Assembly: GCF_003369915.1 (NCBI RefSeq)
Contig: NW_022881614.1
Span: 19,632,336-19,696,335, forward strand
DNA from: Drosophila miranda
Lineage: Eukaryota; Arthropoda; Insecta; Diptera; Drosophilidae
Length of the DNA stretch: 64,000 nucleotides
Direction: 5' to 3'
Shown: positions 38,250-49,135 of the stretch, one piece after another
How the letters are laid out: each line of letters begins with the position of its first letter
Position numbering within the stretch: position 1 is the stretch's first letter
Program-made: the position numbers and the translations under genes
Notes under the pieces: model-generated
Told to the model about the DNA's origin: nothing
Seen by the model: only the letters and a program-made list of their open reading frames with translations
Database searches by the model: none

Positions 38250-38783
38250 AATGACTTCGCTTTATGGTTTTATTTACTCACTGTTTCTTTTGTAGTGTTG
38301 CGGTCCATCGGCGAAAGCGCTTTCTCGATGCCAGCTGATAAATCTTCGTGAGGGATCAAGAGTTTTTTATTTATTTATTTTTTTTGTTGTACCTGTATGT
38401 GTAAACTGGCACTTGCACTCACACTCGCCCTAGGAGAGCACAACGAAATCCCCCTTACCCCTTTGCAGTGGAATTAATAGGTATGTTTTTTTTTTTTATC
38501 TTTAGCTTATTACAAATTCATTATTTTACTCATTTGTCCTACTTCCTCTTCCTATTCTTTTCTCCTTTCCCGTCCACTCGCACTCTCTCTCCTTCTGCGT
38601 TCGACCGAAAATTTGAGCCGATCCCGCTACCTTTCCGTTAACTCGCTCTGGATTTTCGGTTTCGGTTCAACCACTGGAGTTCTATGACACTGCGGCACTG
38701 AGACGAAGGGTTCTTCCGTTTACAAAAAAAGTTTGATCGAAAATTGGTTTTCGTTTTCTTTTGATCTGCTCGCGATACACGAC
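38250..38783 (-). repeat. LTR-like segment repeated at 44574-48424
   Basis: Aligns with 44574-44616 + 46802-47004 + 48130-48424, with DINE-like elements interrupting the second copy. It begins aaaatgacttc(g/a)ctttatggt and ends ctcgcgatacacga. It lies on the 3' side of the minus-strand gypsy pol fragment, as an LTR should. Confidence 0.8.
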
Positions 38784-38824
38784 GTGCTGCTTCCCAACGG
38801 CAACTGTCTCTTTCTTCAGCTAGT

Positions 38825-39115
38825 TAGGCCAGCCTTGGTCGAATTATTCTCGTCTCTGCTTCGCTCTAGCTTCCCCTTGTTTATGGTTCCCCTCTGCTTT
38901 GCATTCCCCTTGCCAGGTGCATTAATGTTGAAGCGGTGCTCTTTTTGCCTTGAGATTAAACTGAGATTCGGGTAGGCCAGCCTTAGCCGAATTATTATCG
39001 CCTCTGCTGCGCTCTAGGTTCCCCTTGTTTATGGTTCCCCTCTGCTGTGCCTTCCCCTTGCCAGGTGGATTTATGTTGAAGCGGTGCTCTTTGCCTTGAG
39101 ATTTAACTGCGGCTG
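38825..39115. repeat. Two ~148-bp imperfect tandem repeats
   Basis: Units start at 38825 and 38973, each with taggccagcctt, ttccccttgtttatggttcc and ttgaagcggtgctctt. They lie next to the LTR-like segment and may be internal LTR or untranslated-region repeats. Confidence 0.85.
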
Positions 39116-39265
39116 GGGTGCCAAACCTAAGGGGTAGCAAAAGTTCCGACTGCTTGAATACATTTACTGCTGCGGCGCTGCAAAACTCTCCTCCACTTAC
39201 CCGCGGATCTGCCCCAATTTAGCAGTGGAAGCACAAGGCTGATCCAACCCGTAGCTTAGGTGCCA

Positions 39266-40680
39266 CTACTGCCGCATGTCCTTCGCATGATACCTGCCAA
39301 TACTTTTACCCTGTAAATCTTCTAGTTCATAGATAGAATTTCCTATCTTTTTCCGAATTCTCGCCTTCACAAATACCTTGCCAAGTTTTGCATTGTAACC
39401 AGCTGGGAAACTGCTTTGCTTAAAATTTCTCCTAAATACCTCTTGTCCAACTTTATACGACACTTCCCGAGATCTTTTATCATACTGCCGCTGATTTCGC
39501 TCATTTTGCTTTTGCATGACCTCGCTGGCCTTTTTCCGGATTACCTCCAGCGAATCTTCTTTCGTAAAACTTGCTGCCCTGTCTTCCAGCAATTTTAACG
39601 ACCTCAGAAGCGAATAAGTTTCCCCGGATGTGATCATCTGCTGCCCAAACACCATATAGTAAGGAGTAGCCCCTATCCCCGAATGGATTGCCGATCTTAA
39701 GGCGCAGCAAATGCTGCTCAGATGCTCATCCCAATCCTTCTGATCCGGTCGAACATATGCTCTAATGGCAGCGATAACCGAGCGATTTACTCGCACCGAT
39801 GCATTTGCTTGCGGCGCATGCACGGCCGTCAACGTATGCTTTACTCTGTGAGTTCTCAATAGATGTTGGAACGCGTCTGCTCTAAACTGGGAGCCATTGT
39901 CTGAGAAAATGGTTTCCGGTACGCCAAATGTGTGGAACAGTTCCTCCTTGAGATACCTTATTACCACCTCTGCTGTTAATTTCTTGACGGGCTTTAGAAA
40001 AACAAACTTCGAATAGTGATCTAGTACAATAAATATCCCAACATGTCCGCTTCGCGATCTTGGATATGGCCCCAGAAAGTCGATGTAGAGACTTTGGAAA
40101 AACCTCTGTGATTCCGCCGGTAATGTGGCGTTGGGTGGTGTTGGGTGGTTTTGTTGTTTTGCATTGACTGCAGGCATTTATGTGTGTCTTCACGTCATTC
40201 ACCAGACCCGGCCAATAATAATAGCGCCTGATACGCTCCAAAGTCTTATGTATCCCTCCATGGGAGGCCAAGGGATGGTCATGTGCTCTTTCCAACACTT
40301 CCTTTATCATCTCTTTCGGTACCCAGAGCTTCCATGCAAAAGAATCATGCACTAGATCCCTTGTTGAGTGTTCTGCTCGACGATAGATCAAACCATCAAC
40401 AGCTTTTACATCTGGCAGTTTCGAACTATTGGCTTCTACACGCTCTACTAGATCTAAATAATCTGCCGATTTAAAGTGTGGGGAATCTGTATCTACCAAT
40501 AGCCCCTGGTGCATATCCATAGCCGCTATGTCATCTTCATGGACTCTCGATAAAACGTCAGGTACTACATTTAACTTCCCTTTTCTGTGCTCAATCTTAA
40601 ATCGAAAGCCTTGGAGTTTGAGTGCCCATCTAGCTAATCTTGAGTGCAGGTCGCTTTGTGACATTAGCCACTTTAAAGAG
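39266..40680 (-). pseudogene. Ty3/gypsy pol fragment: RNase H end and integrase
   Basis: Reading the minus strand from 40664: the RNase H C-terminal motif (KIEHRKGKLNVVPDVLSR), then the zinc-binding H2C2 region (HGGIHKTLERIRRYYYWPG, INACSQCK). A frameshift near 40150 leads into the integrase core (YIDFLGPYPRS, FSDNGSQF) and a C-terminal chromodomain-free tail ending at 39266. The third catalytic residue is lost: the (S/A)ERVNR-type motif reads ASVRVNR because GAG is GTG. The 5' part of pol (reverse transcriptase, protease) and gag are absent; the fragment is cut where the BEL derivative begins. Confidence 0.9.
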
Positions 40681-40702
40681 GCGTGGTCCGTGTGGCTTGC
40701 CT

Positions 40703-40826
40703 AGCCACACTTGCAATTTGGATGTCACGCATTAATGAACATATCGTAATTTTATTTCTGCGCCGAGTTTTATTTAATTCGAAATAATTAGTCGGCCGAT
40801 TGGGGATAAAAAACATTATCTCCACA
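40703..40826 (+). repeat. Truncated 5' LTR of the BEL/Pao derivative
   Basis: Matches 43779-43902 of the 3' LTR with about one difference (attaa/attaaa region), ending TCTCCACA. Confidence 0.85.
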
Positions 40827-41200
40827 TAAAATTTGGTGACCCCGACGTGATCTCTGAGTTGCAGTGTCAATTAATAATCACTCGCGATCGACATTCGTTA
40901 GCCCTAGCAAATTTTCGGCGGTTATGCACAATTCGGTGCTAAAACACACTTACATACACCTACATACACGCATTGCTGGCTATTAATTTCTCTGTCGCGA
41001 CAATTCGGTCAGTGCAGTGCGGTAGGCAGTGCAGCGAACTCACTAATACACACAAGCGGAGTACAAAGCGGAATCGGACAGCTCGCACAGCCGCACAGCT
41101 AAAGGCATTAGCTGTAATCCCTTTGCTTTCGGTTCCCACGTTTATACGTATACAGGGTGTCTTTTTCGGTCGTGCTGAGTGACTCTTTTAAAACCTCAAC

Positions 41201-43561
41201 ATGGCAGCACCTGAGCCTACCAATGTCGCGAACGCAGCAATGCCGAGTGATGTAGATTTCTACAAGCACAAGGCCGAGTCCATCGCGCGCCAACTAAAGG
41301 CCATGGATCGCTTTCTCACCAAGGAAGAGCTTGCCGAGTTAGATGAGGCAGAACTTCAAGCTCGCTTAGAGCAAATCGAGCGACTGAATGCGGATTTCGA
41401 TGCCGCTCAAACGAGCCTTGAAAGGCTGGATTTCCTGCAGTTAGCCCATGATACCCGACTGGACTTTTCGAATGTTTATGTGAAGGTTAGGTCCAGGCTG
41501 TCGCGGGAGTTGATGGCTTCTCGCACGGTAAATGTTGCCAATTCAACGGCTCGGCATACTCTCGAGGGGAATTCGTCGTTGTTCGCCTATAATAGTATAG
41601 GCCGTTCTCGAATGCCCGAGTTGCAGCTTCCGCGATTCGGGGGGAACTACATGAATTGGCCAGAATTCCACTCGATGTTCTCGACAATGGTGCACAAAGA
41701 CCATCGTATACCAATCATCGAAAAATTCCAATATCTTCGTGGATGTCTAGATGGTGCTGCGCTGGATACGATTCGTTCCTTGGAACTTTCTGAGGAGAAT
41801 TACGACAAGGCGTTGAATTTGCTAATGTTGCGATTCGATAATAAACTGTTACATTTTCAGGCACACGTCAAGGCTATTTTCGGGCTGCAAGGGGTGGAGA
41901 AGGGCTCAGCTATCGGATTGCGCGCGCTCAGCGACAAAATCAATTCGCACTTGCGTGCACTTCAGACCTTGGCGACCCCGCAGGAGATTTCGGATGGGTT
42001 GCTGATCTTCATCATAGGCACGAAACTGGACCACAAAACATAGGAGAAATGGGAAGAGAACTTGCCGACGTCAGGATTGCCTCGGTGGTCAAGCATGGCC
42101 TCATTTTTGGAAGCGAGATGTCGGATGCTGGAGAATTTGGGATCAGCCATGGCAACAAGTCCTAGTCAACAGGTGGGAGAAGACAAACCTGTCACCCTTA
42201 TCACCTCCAGTAACGACCATCCTAACCCCATATGTAACCATTGCAATTCCTCCGAGCATTACATATCTAGATGTCAGGCATTCCTGAATCTCTCTGCGTT
42301 TGAACGATACAAAGAAGCAAAGAAGAGCCGCTTGTGTTTGAACTGCCTCAACAAAGGCCATGAATTGCAGAGGTGCAGGTCAGGACTTTGCAGGCATTGC
42401 CAGGCCAAACATCACACGCTACTCCACATTCCATCGGGAACTGGTGCTTCATCTTCCTCTTCACCGGCCGAGGAATCGATCCAGCAAGAGGCCGCGACTG
42501 TGCTTCTAGCAAGCGGGTGTTCTAGCCCTCCCCCCTCGATCCAGAAATCTCAGCCTAGCCAGAACGTGTTGCTACCTACTGCCCTCGTCCATGTAACAGA
42601 TCGTTATGGAGCACTTATCCCATGTCGTGCCATTTTGGATTCTGCATCACAGGCAAACTTTGTAACATCTAGACTTGCTGATCAGTTGCAGTTGGATCAT
42701 CGCTCGTCTTATGTTCACATCTCTGGAATCGGAGAGTCCATTCTACCTTCGAGCAAGTCTGTACATATAGTTGTACAATCCCAGGACGCAAGCTATCGAG
42801 CTTCCTTCGCTGCAATTGTCACCAACTCAATTACGGAAATGCAGCCTAACTTCGGCGTAGACGCAAAGGATTGGCCAATGCCGAATAATCTAAAACTAGC
42901 TGATCCTAATTTCTCCAAGCCCCAACGTATCGATCTGTTGATAGGTTCTGGTTTGTTCTTCGATTTAATGTGCGTCGGACAGATTCGACTATCAGCCCAA
43001 TTGCCAACATTGCAGGAGACTAAACTTGGTTGGATAGTATCAGGAAGCATTGATAGCTCGGAGAATAAGCGTGCAGCTTTAGCCGCTTTTGAAAATTCCT
43101 CGTGCATCTCTATTGACGATTTTCGACCCACAACACTGGAGTACCAAAACTTAGAGCAGCAGTGCAGGAAGCAGCTGCTCGAGTGCCAGGTGCAAGTAGA
43201 AAAACTGCGATCGGAGAATCAGGAACTGCAGCGCGAACTTTTCCATATATTAAAAACCTACATATCCACGCTAAATGAAATTCAACTTTCAACAATTTCT
43301 ACATTGCCAAATTTCCTGCCATTCTATGCAATTACAGAGGTTCCCGATGATCAAGACGTAATCACGACAAGCCGCCTTCGTAAAGAAGCGCCGATTGCTG
43401 CGTTCGACGATCATCCCAGCGTAGCCGCCAGCTGCGCCCAAGCAAGCATCTTCAAGAGGGCCGTTGGAAAAATAGCGGTTCTGCCCCTTCAGGATGGATC
43501 TGTTGAAAGCCTTTGCCTTCCAACGGGGGGTGAATGTTCGGAGCAGAACCCAGCCGATTAG
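41201..43561 (+). pseudogene. BEL/Pao gag-protease frame with internal stop and pol deletion
   Basis: Starts MAAPEPTNVANAAMPSDVDF at 41201. The DUF1759-like gag domain (PRFGGNYMNWPEFHSMF) lies at residues 140-270. An in-frame TAG at 42041-42043 (DHKT*EKWEEN) interrupts it; the same frame then continues to 43561. CCHC-like motifs (CNHCNSSEHYISRC, CRHCQAKHHTLLH) are at about 42235-42430, and a protease-like region (AILDSASQANFVTSRL) at about 42630. After LGWIVSGSIDS (about 43050) the frame jumps to a coiled-coil-like stretch (QQCRKQLLECQVQVEKLRSE, 43155-43245) and then to a pol C-terminal type ending (FKRAVGKIAVLPL). All reverse transcriptase and integrase core motifs are absent. Confidence 0.87.
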
Positions 43562-43902
43562 CTGCTTGCCAAATAGCACCTAATTCTTGGCCCTCAGCCG
43601 CTTATTTTGTTTGTTACTTATGTCTATGTCACTCATTTGTTTGTTAAAGCTTTGCGCTTGCTTGCCCTGCTAATCTCTGCCAGCTCGCTCTTCGCTATCT
43701 CCGCTTTGCGTCTGCCTACCGACGTCGGCCGAGCGAAGCTGCGCTTAGCGATCGGAGCGGCAATGTAAAGGGCAGGCAAGCCACACTTGCAATTTGGATG
43801 TCACGCATTAAAGAACATATCGTAATTTTATTTCTGCGCCGAGTTTTATTTAATTCGAAATAATTAGTCGGCCGATTGGGGATAAAAAACATTATCTCCA
43901 CA
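43535..43902 (+). repeat. 3' LTR of the BEL/Pao derivative
   Basis: 368 bp from TGTTCGGAGC to TCTCCACA. The last codons of the pol frame run into it (stop TAG at 43559-43561). Confidence 0.8.
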
Positions 43903-44573
43903 TTGTGGATGCCCCAGATTTTCGTCCTTTGCGGGGGCGGAAGGGGGTGTGGCGAAATTTGGACACGAAACGGTCAAGGTCCGATATCACAGGAGTGTGG
44001 ATACCAAATTTGGTTGCTCTGGCTCTTATAGGTTCTGAGATCCTTGAACTCATATTTTGCAATTGGCAAAACCGACCATGAAACCTGTGTGTTAGAGAGA
44101 GACAGAGCGAGAAAGAATGAAATTGTTTTCTTGATTCTGGCTATAATAATTATACGATCTGGTTGAGATCTTCCATTTTAAAACATATAGTTATCCTCTA
44201 CGATTCTGCGTTTTTGGTTTTATCGTATCTTTAAAAATGTGTATGCCACAGATTTTCGTCCTTTGTGGCGGCGGAAGTGGGCGTGGCGAAGTTTTGAAAT
44301 ATTTTTGTAGCAGTGACATATCACAGAAGTCTGGATACAAAACATCGTTGCTCTAGCTCTTATAGTCTTTGAGCACTAGGCGCTGAAGGGGACGGACAGA
44401 CGGACGGACGGACAGACGGACAGACAGACATGGCTCAATCGACTCGGCTATTGATGCTGATCAAGTATATATATACTTTATGGGGTCGGAAACGATTCCT
44501 TCTGGACGTTACACACATCCACTTTTACCACAAATCTAATATACCCCAATACTCATTTTGAGTATCGGGTATA
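43903..44573 (-). mobile_element. DINE-like element, inverted, 3'-truncated
   Basis: Reverse-complement of the first ~670 bp of the 20695 reference copy, ending at 44573 with the inverted start sequence (gagtatcgggtata). It lacks the 3' hairpin and is joined directly to the BEL 3' LTR. Confidence 0.75.
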
Positions 44574-44616
44574 ATAAAATGACTTCACTTTATGGTTTTA
44601 TTTACTCACTGTTTCT

Positions 44617-45652
44617 TATACCCGATACTCAAAATGAGTATTGGGGTATATTAGATTTGTGGTAAAAGTGGATGTGTGTAACGTCCTGTCTGTCTGTCCG
44701 TCTGTCCGTCCGTCCGTCCGTCCGTCCGTCCGTCCGTCCCCTTCAGCGCCTACTGCTCAAAGACTATAAGATCTAGAGCAACGATGTTTTGGATCCAGAC
44801 TTCTGTGATCTGTCACTGCTACAAAAATATTTCAAAACTTCGCCCCGCCCACTTCCGCCCCCACAAAGGACGAAAATCTGTGGCATCCACATTTTTAAAG
44901 ATACGATAAAACCAAAAACGCAGAATCGTAGAGGATGACTATATGTTCTAGAGTGTAAAATCTCAACCAGATCGTATAATTATTATAGCCAGAATTAAGA
45001 AAAGAATTTCATTCTTGCTCGCTGTGTCTCTCTCTAACACACAGGTCGGCTTTGCCAATTGCAAAATATGAGTTCAAGGATCTCAGAACCTATAAGAGCC
45101 AGAGCAACCAAATTTGGTATCCACACTCCTGTGATATCGGGCCTTGACCGTTTCGTGTCCAAATTTCGCCACACCCCCTTCCGCCTCCGCAAAGGACGAA
45201 AATCTGGGGCATCCACAAATCTCAGAGACTATTAAGGCTAGAGTAACCAAATTTGGTATCCGCACTTCTGTTAGATCTCACTATAAAACGTATATCTCAG
45301 AATTTCGCCCCACCCTTTTCCGCCCCCACAAAGGACGAAAATCTGTTGCATCCACAATATTGCACATTCGAGAAAACTAAAAACGCAGAATCATAGATAC
45401 TGACCATATCTATCAGATTGCTGAATCTGGATCAGATCAGATCATTTTTATAGCCAAAAGGAACAAGTCAATTTGCACTGGCTACGCAGCCCCCGACGTC
45501 ACGCTTAGACTGATTTTCTGTCTCTCTCGCACGCACTCCTTAACGTGTCGTTTAATATTAGCGGCGTCTGTCGGATGAGAGCCATACTGACTTAGTATCG
45601 GGTATAACTGTGGAGTTGCGGTGTCCGCAGCAACTCACAACGTTCCCCCTCG
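44617..45652 (+). mobile_element. DINE-like element inserted in LTR-like sequence
   Basis: Full 5' start (TATACCCGATACTC), GTCY run at 44687-44740 and 3' hairpin with ccccctcg at 45652. Followed after tttt by another copy in the same orientation. Confidence 0.8.
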
Positions 45653-45656
45653 TTTT

Positions 45657-46801
45657 TATACCCGATACTCAAAATGAGTATTGGGGTATATTAGATTTGT
45701 GGTAAAAGTGGATGTGTGTAACGTCCAGAAGGAATCGTTTCCGACCCCATAAAGTATATATATTCTTGATCAGCATCAATAGCCGAGTCGATTGAGCCCT
45801 GTCTGTCTGTCCGTCTGTCCGTCCGTCCGTCCGTCCGTCCGTCCGTCCGTCCGTCCGTCCGTCCGTCCGTCCGTCCGTCCCCTTCAGCGCCTACTGCTCA
45901 AAGACTATAAGATCTAGAGCAACGATGTTTTGGATCCAGACTTCTGTGATATGTCACTGCTACAAAAATATTTCAAAACTTCGCCCCGCCCACTTCCGCC
46001 CCCACAAAGGACGAAAATCTGTGGCATCCACATTTTTAAAGATACGATAAAACCAAAAACGCAGAATCGTAGAGGATGACTATATGTTCTAGAGTGTAAA
46101 ATCTCAACCAGATCGTATAATTATTATAGCCAGAATCAAGAAAACAATTTCATTCTTTCTCGCTCTGTCTCTCTCTAACACACAGGTTTCATGGTCGGTT
46201 TTGCCAATTGCAAAATATGAGTTCAAGGATCTCAGAACCTATAAGAGCCAGAGCAACCAAATTTGGTATCCACACTCCTGTGATATCGGACCTTGACCGT
46301 TTCGTGTCCAAATTTCGCCACCCCCCCTTCCGCCCCCGCAAAGGACGAAAATCTGGGGCATCCACAAATCTCAGAGACTATTAAGGCTAGAGTAACCAAA
46401 TTTGGTATCCGCACTTCTGTTAGATCTCACTATAAAACGTATATCTCAGAATTTCGCCCCACCCCCTTCCGCCCCCACAAAGAACGAAAATCTGTTGCAT
46501 CCACAATATTGCACATTCGAGGAAACTAAAACCGCAGAATCATAGATAATGTCCATATCTATCATATTGCTTAATCTTTTTCAGATCAGATCATTTTTAT
46601 AGCCAAAAGGAACAAATCAATTTGCACTGGCTACGCAGCGCCCGACGTCACGCTCAGACTGATTTTCTGTCTCTCTCGCACGCACTCCTTGTCGTGTCGT
46701 TTAATATTAGCAGCGTCTGCCGGAGGAAAGCCATACTGAATTAGTATCGGGTATAACTGTAGAGTTGCGGTGTCCGCAGCAACTCACAACGTTCCCCCTC
46801 G
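45657..46801 (+). mobile_element. DINE-like element, second of a head-to-tail pair
   Basis: Starts TATACCCGATACTC, with a long (GTCY)n tract at 45797-45879, ending ccccctcg at 46801. Flanking LTR-like sequence resumes with ttttgtagtgttgcgg, matching the uninterrupted copy at 38290. Confidence 0.8.
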
Positions 46802-47004
46802 TTTTGTAGTGTTGCGGTCCATCGGCGAAAGCGCTTTCTCGATGCCAGCTGATAAATCTTCGTGAGGGATCAAGAGTTTTTTATTTATTTATTTTTTTTG
46901 TTGTACCTGTATGTGTAAACTGGCACTTGCACTCACACTCGCCCAAGGAGAGCACAACGAAATCCCCCTTACCCCTTTGCAGTGGAATTAATAGGTATGT
47001 TTTT

Positions 47005-48129
47005 TATACCCGATACTCAAAATGAGTATTGGCGTATATTAGATTTGTGGTAAAAGTGGATGTGTGTTACGTCCAGAAGGAATCGCTTCCGACCCCATAA
47101 AGTATATATATTCTTGATCAGCATCAATAGCCGAGTCGATTGAGCCCTGTCTGTCTGTCCGTCTGTCCGTCCGTCCGTCCGTCCGTCCGTCCGTCCGTCC
47201 GTCCGTCCCCTCCAGCGCCTAGTGCTCAAAGACTATAAGAGCTAGAGCAACGATGTTTTGGATCCAGACATCTGTGATATGTCACTGCTACAAAAATATT
47301 TCAAAACTTTGCCCCGCCCACTTCCGCCCCCACACAGGACGAAAATCTGTGGCATCCACATTTTTAAAGATACGATAAAACCAAAAATGCAGAATCGTAG
47401 AGGATGACTATATGTTCTAGAGTTTAAAATCTCAACCAGATCGTATAATTATTATAGCCAGAATCAAGAAAACAATTTCATTCTTTCTCGCTCTGTCTCT
47501 CTCTAACACACAGGTTTCATGGTCGGTTTTGCCAATTGCAAAATATGAGTTCAAGGATCTCAGAACCTATAAGAGCCAGAGCAACCAAATTTGGTATCCA
47601 CACTCCTGTGATATCGGACCTTGACCGTTTCGTGTCCAAATTTCGCCACACCCCCTTCCGCCCCCGCAATGGACGAAAATCTGGGGCATCCACAAATCTC
47701 AGAGACTATTAAGGCTAGAGTAACCAAATTTGGTATCCGCACTTCTGTTAGATCTCACTATAAAACGTATATCTCAGAATTTCGCCCCACCCCCTTCCGC
47801 CCCCACAAAGAACGAAAATCTGTTGCATCCACAATATTGCACATTCGAGAAAACTAAAAATGCAGAATCATAGATAATGACTATATCTATCAGATTGCTG
47901 AATCTGGATCATATCGGATTATTTTTGTAGCCAAAAGCAAGAAATCAATTTGCAGTGGCCACGCAGCGCCCGACGTCACGCTCAGACTGATTTTCTGTCT
48001 CTCTCGCACGCACTCTTTGTCGTGTGGTTCAATATTAGCGGCGTCTGCCGCAGGAGAGCCATACTGACTTAGTATCGGGTATAACTGTAGAGTTGCGGTG
48101 TACGCAGCAACTCACAACGTTCCCCCTCG
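47005..48129 (+). mobile_element. DINE-like element inserted in a T-run
   Basis: Starts at 47005 (TATACCCGATACTC), GTCY run 47145-47208, ends ccccctcg at 48129. The uninterrupted site is the T-run at 38486-38497. Confidence 0.82.
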
Positions 48130-48424
48130 TTTTTTTATCTATAGCTTATTATAAATTCATTATTTTACTCATTTGCTCTACTTCCTCTTCCTATTCTTTT
48201 CTCCTTTCCCGTCCACTCGCACTCTCTCTCTCCTTCTGCGTTCGACCGAATATTTGAGCCGATCCCGCTACCTTTCCGTTAACTCGCTCTGGCTTTACGG
48301 TTTCGGTTCAACCACTGGAGTTCTATGACACTGCGGCACTGAGACGAAGGGTTCTTCCGTTTACAAAAAAAGTTTGATCGAAAATTGGTTTTCGTTTTCT
48401 TTTGATCTGCTCGCGATACACGAA

Positions 48425-49135
48425 GCTCATTGATTTCTATTTATTTATTTGTTGATTGTTTTTTAGCTACTAGATCTACGCGCGTGTAAACAATATAATC
48501 ACGAGTCCCACCCCTTTTTACATGCCAGAATGTACACGACTTTAGAGCACTGGGCGGCGTCTTCGTAGCGGGTTTTTGAATATATTTTAAAAAGGTTTTG
48601 GGTAGTTTGAAAAAATATTTCAAGGATTCGATTCTATTCTATATATATATATGTATATATTCACCTTATAATATTTATATTCTCTATGTCACTTTTAAGA
48701 AAAAAGCACCATGCACCTCGGGGGTAAGAACTAAATTAATTCTTTATTCTAGTTTACCTGGTAAGGTAAGCTTGGGGTGTCGTGTGGATCGCGTGAAAGA
48801 TGGATCGCGTGCTCACAGACTGTTAACGTGGGGAGTTAACAGCGCTGTTGCTCGGCGATTGTTTTTTATATGATCTTTCATGTCAAATATGTGAGGAAGA
48901 AGCAGAAACCCTTACACTACGGTCACTCTAAACGGAACTCACGCGGAATGAAAGAGAAAGAGAAAAGTCGATCGATCCAGTTGAGTATTAGGGAATAACT
49001 ATTTATTACAAATCTTAGTGCTTGAGTACTGGGCATAAGAGAGAGAATACAGTGGTGAATTTAGTACAATTATGGTGAGTAAATACAAAAAGTGAGCGTA
49101 GGCTCTCTATTTTACGAGGGTCATTTGAATACTTG
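48425..49135. other. Noncoding sequence between transposon cluster and TTLL12-like fragment
   Basis: AT-rich with a short ATATAT stretch near 48645. No coding exon or known repeat recognised; the last ~100 bp may be 5' untranslated sequence of the TTLL12-like gene. Confidence 0.45.

Larger units (their letters stand above)
40703..43902 (+). mobile_element. BEL/Pao derivative lacking reverse transcriptase
   Basis: The 3' LTR is 43535-43902 (368 bp, TGTTCGG...CTCCACA), preceded by a G-rich tract. The 5' LTR survives only as its last 124 bp (40703-40826), matching 43779-43902. A primer-binding-site-like TGGTGACCCCGACGTGATC follows at 40834. Gag, zinc knuckles and protease are present; reverse transcriptase, RNase H and most of integrase are missing. 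At the left junction the LTR end forms a fold-back with an inverted LTR scrap (gtgtggcttgcct, 40690-40702). Confidence 0.88.
37990..48424. mobile_element. Nested transposon cluster (gypsy, BEL/Pao and DINE-like)
   Basis: A minus-strand gypsy element fragment (pol 39266-40680) with LTR-like sequence on its 3' side (38250-38783 and beyond) is cut at about 40702 by a plus-strand BEL/Pao derivative (to 43902). This is followed by an inverted DINE-like piece (43903-44573). The same LTR-like sequence then reappears at 44574-44616, 46802-47004 and 48130-48424, split by DINE-like insertions. This fits one gypsy element whose two LTRs flank everything, later invaded by the others. The LTR identity is an inference. 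Confidence 0.75.

Noticed and set aside
41201..42043. Stand-alone host gene (280 residues)
   Set aside because: DUF1759-type gag motifs, primer-binding site and LTR context show it is the gag of a BEL/Pao element.
45797..45879. Regular short repeats resembling an array
   Set aside because: It is a (GTCY)n microsatellite inside a DINE-like element, not a CRISPR-type repeat-spacer structure; the window is eukaryotic.
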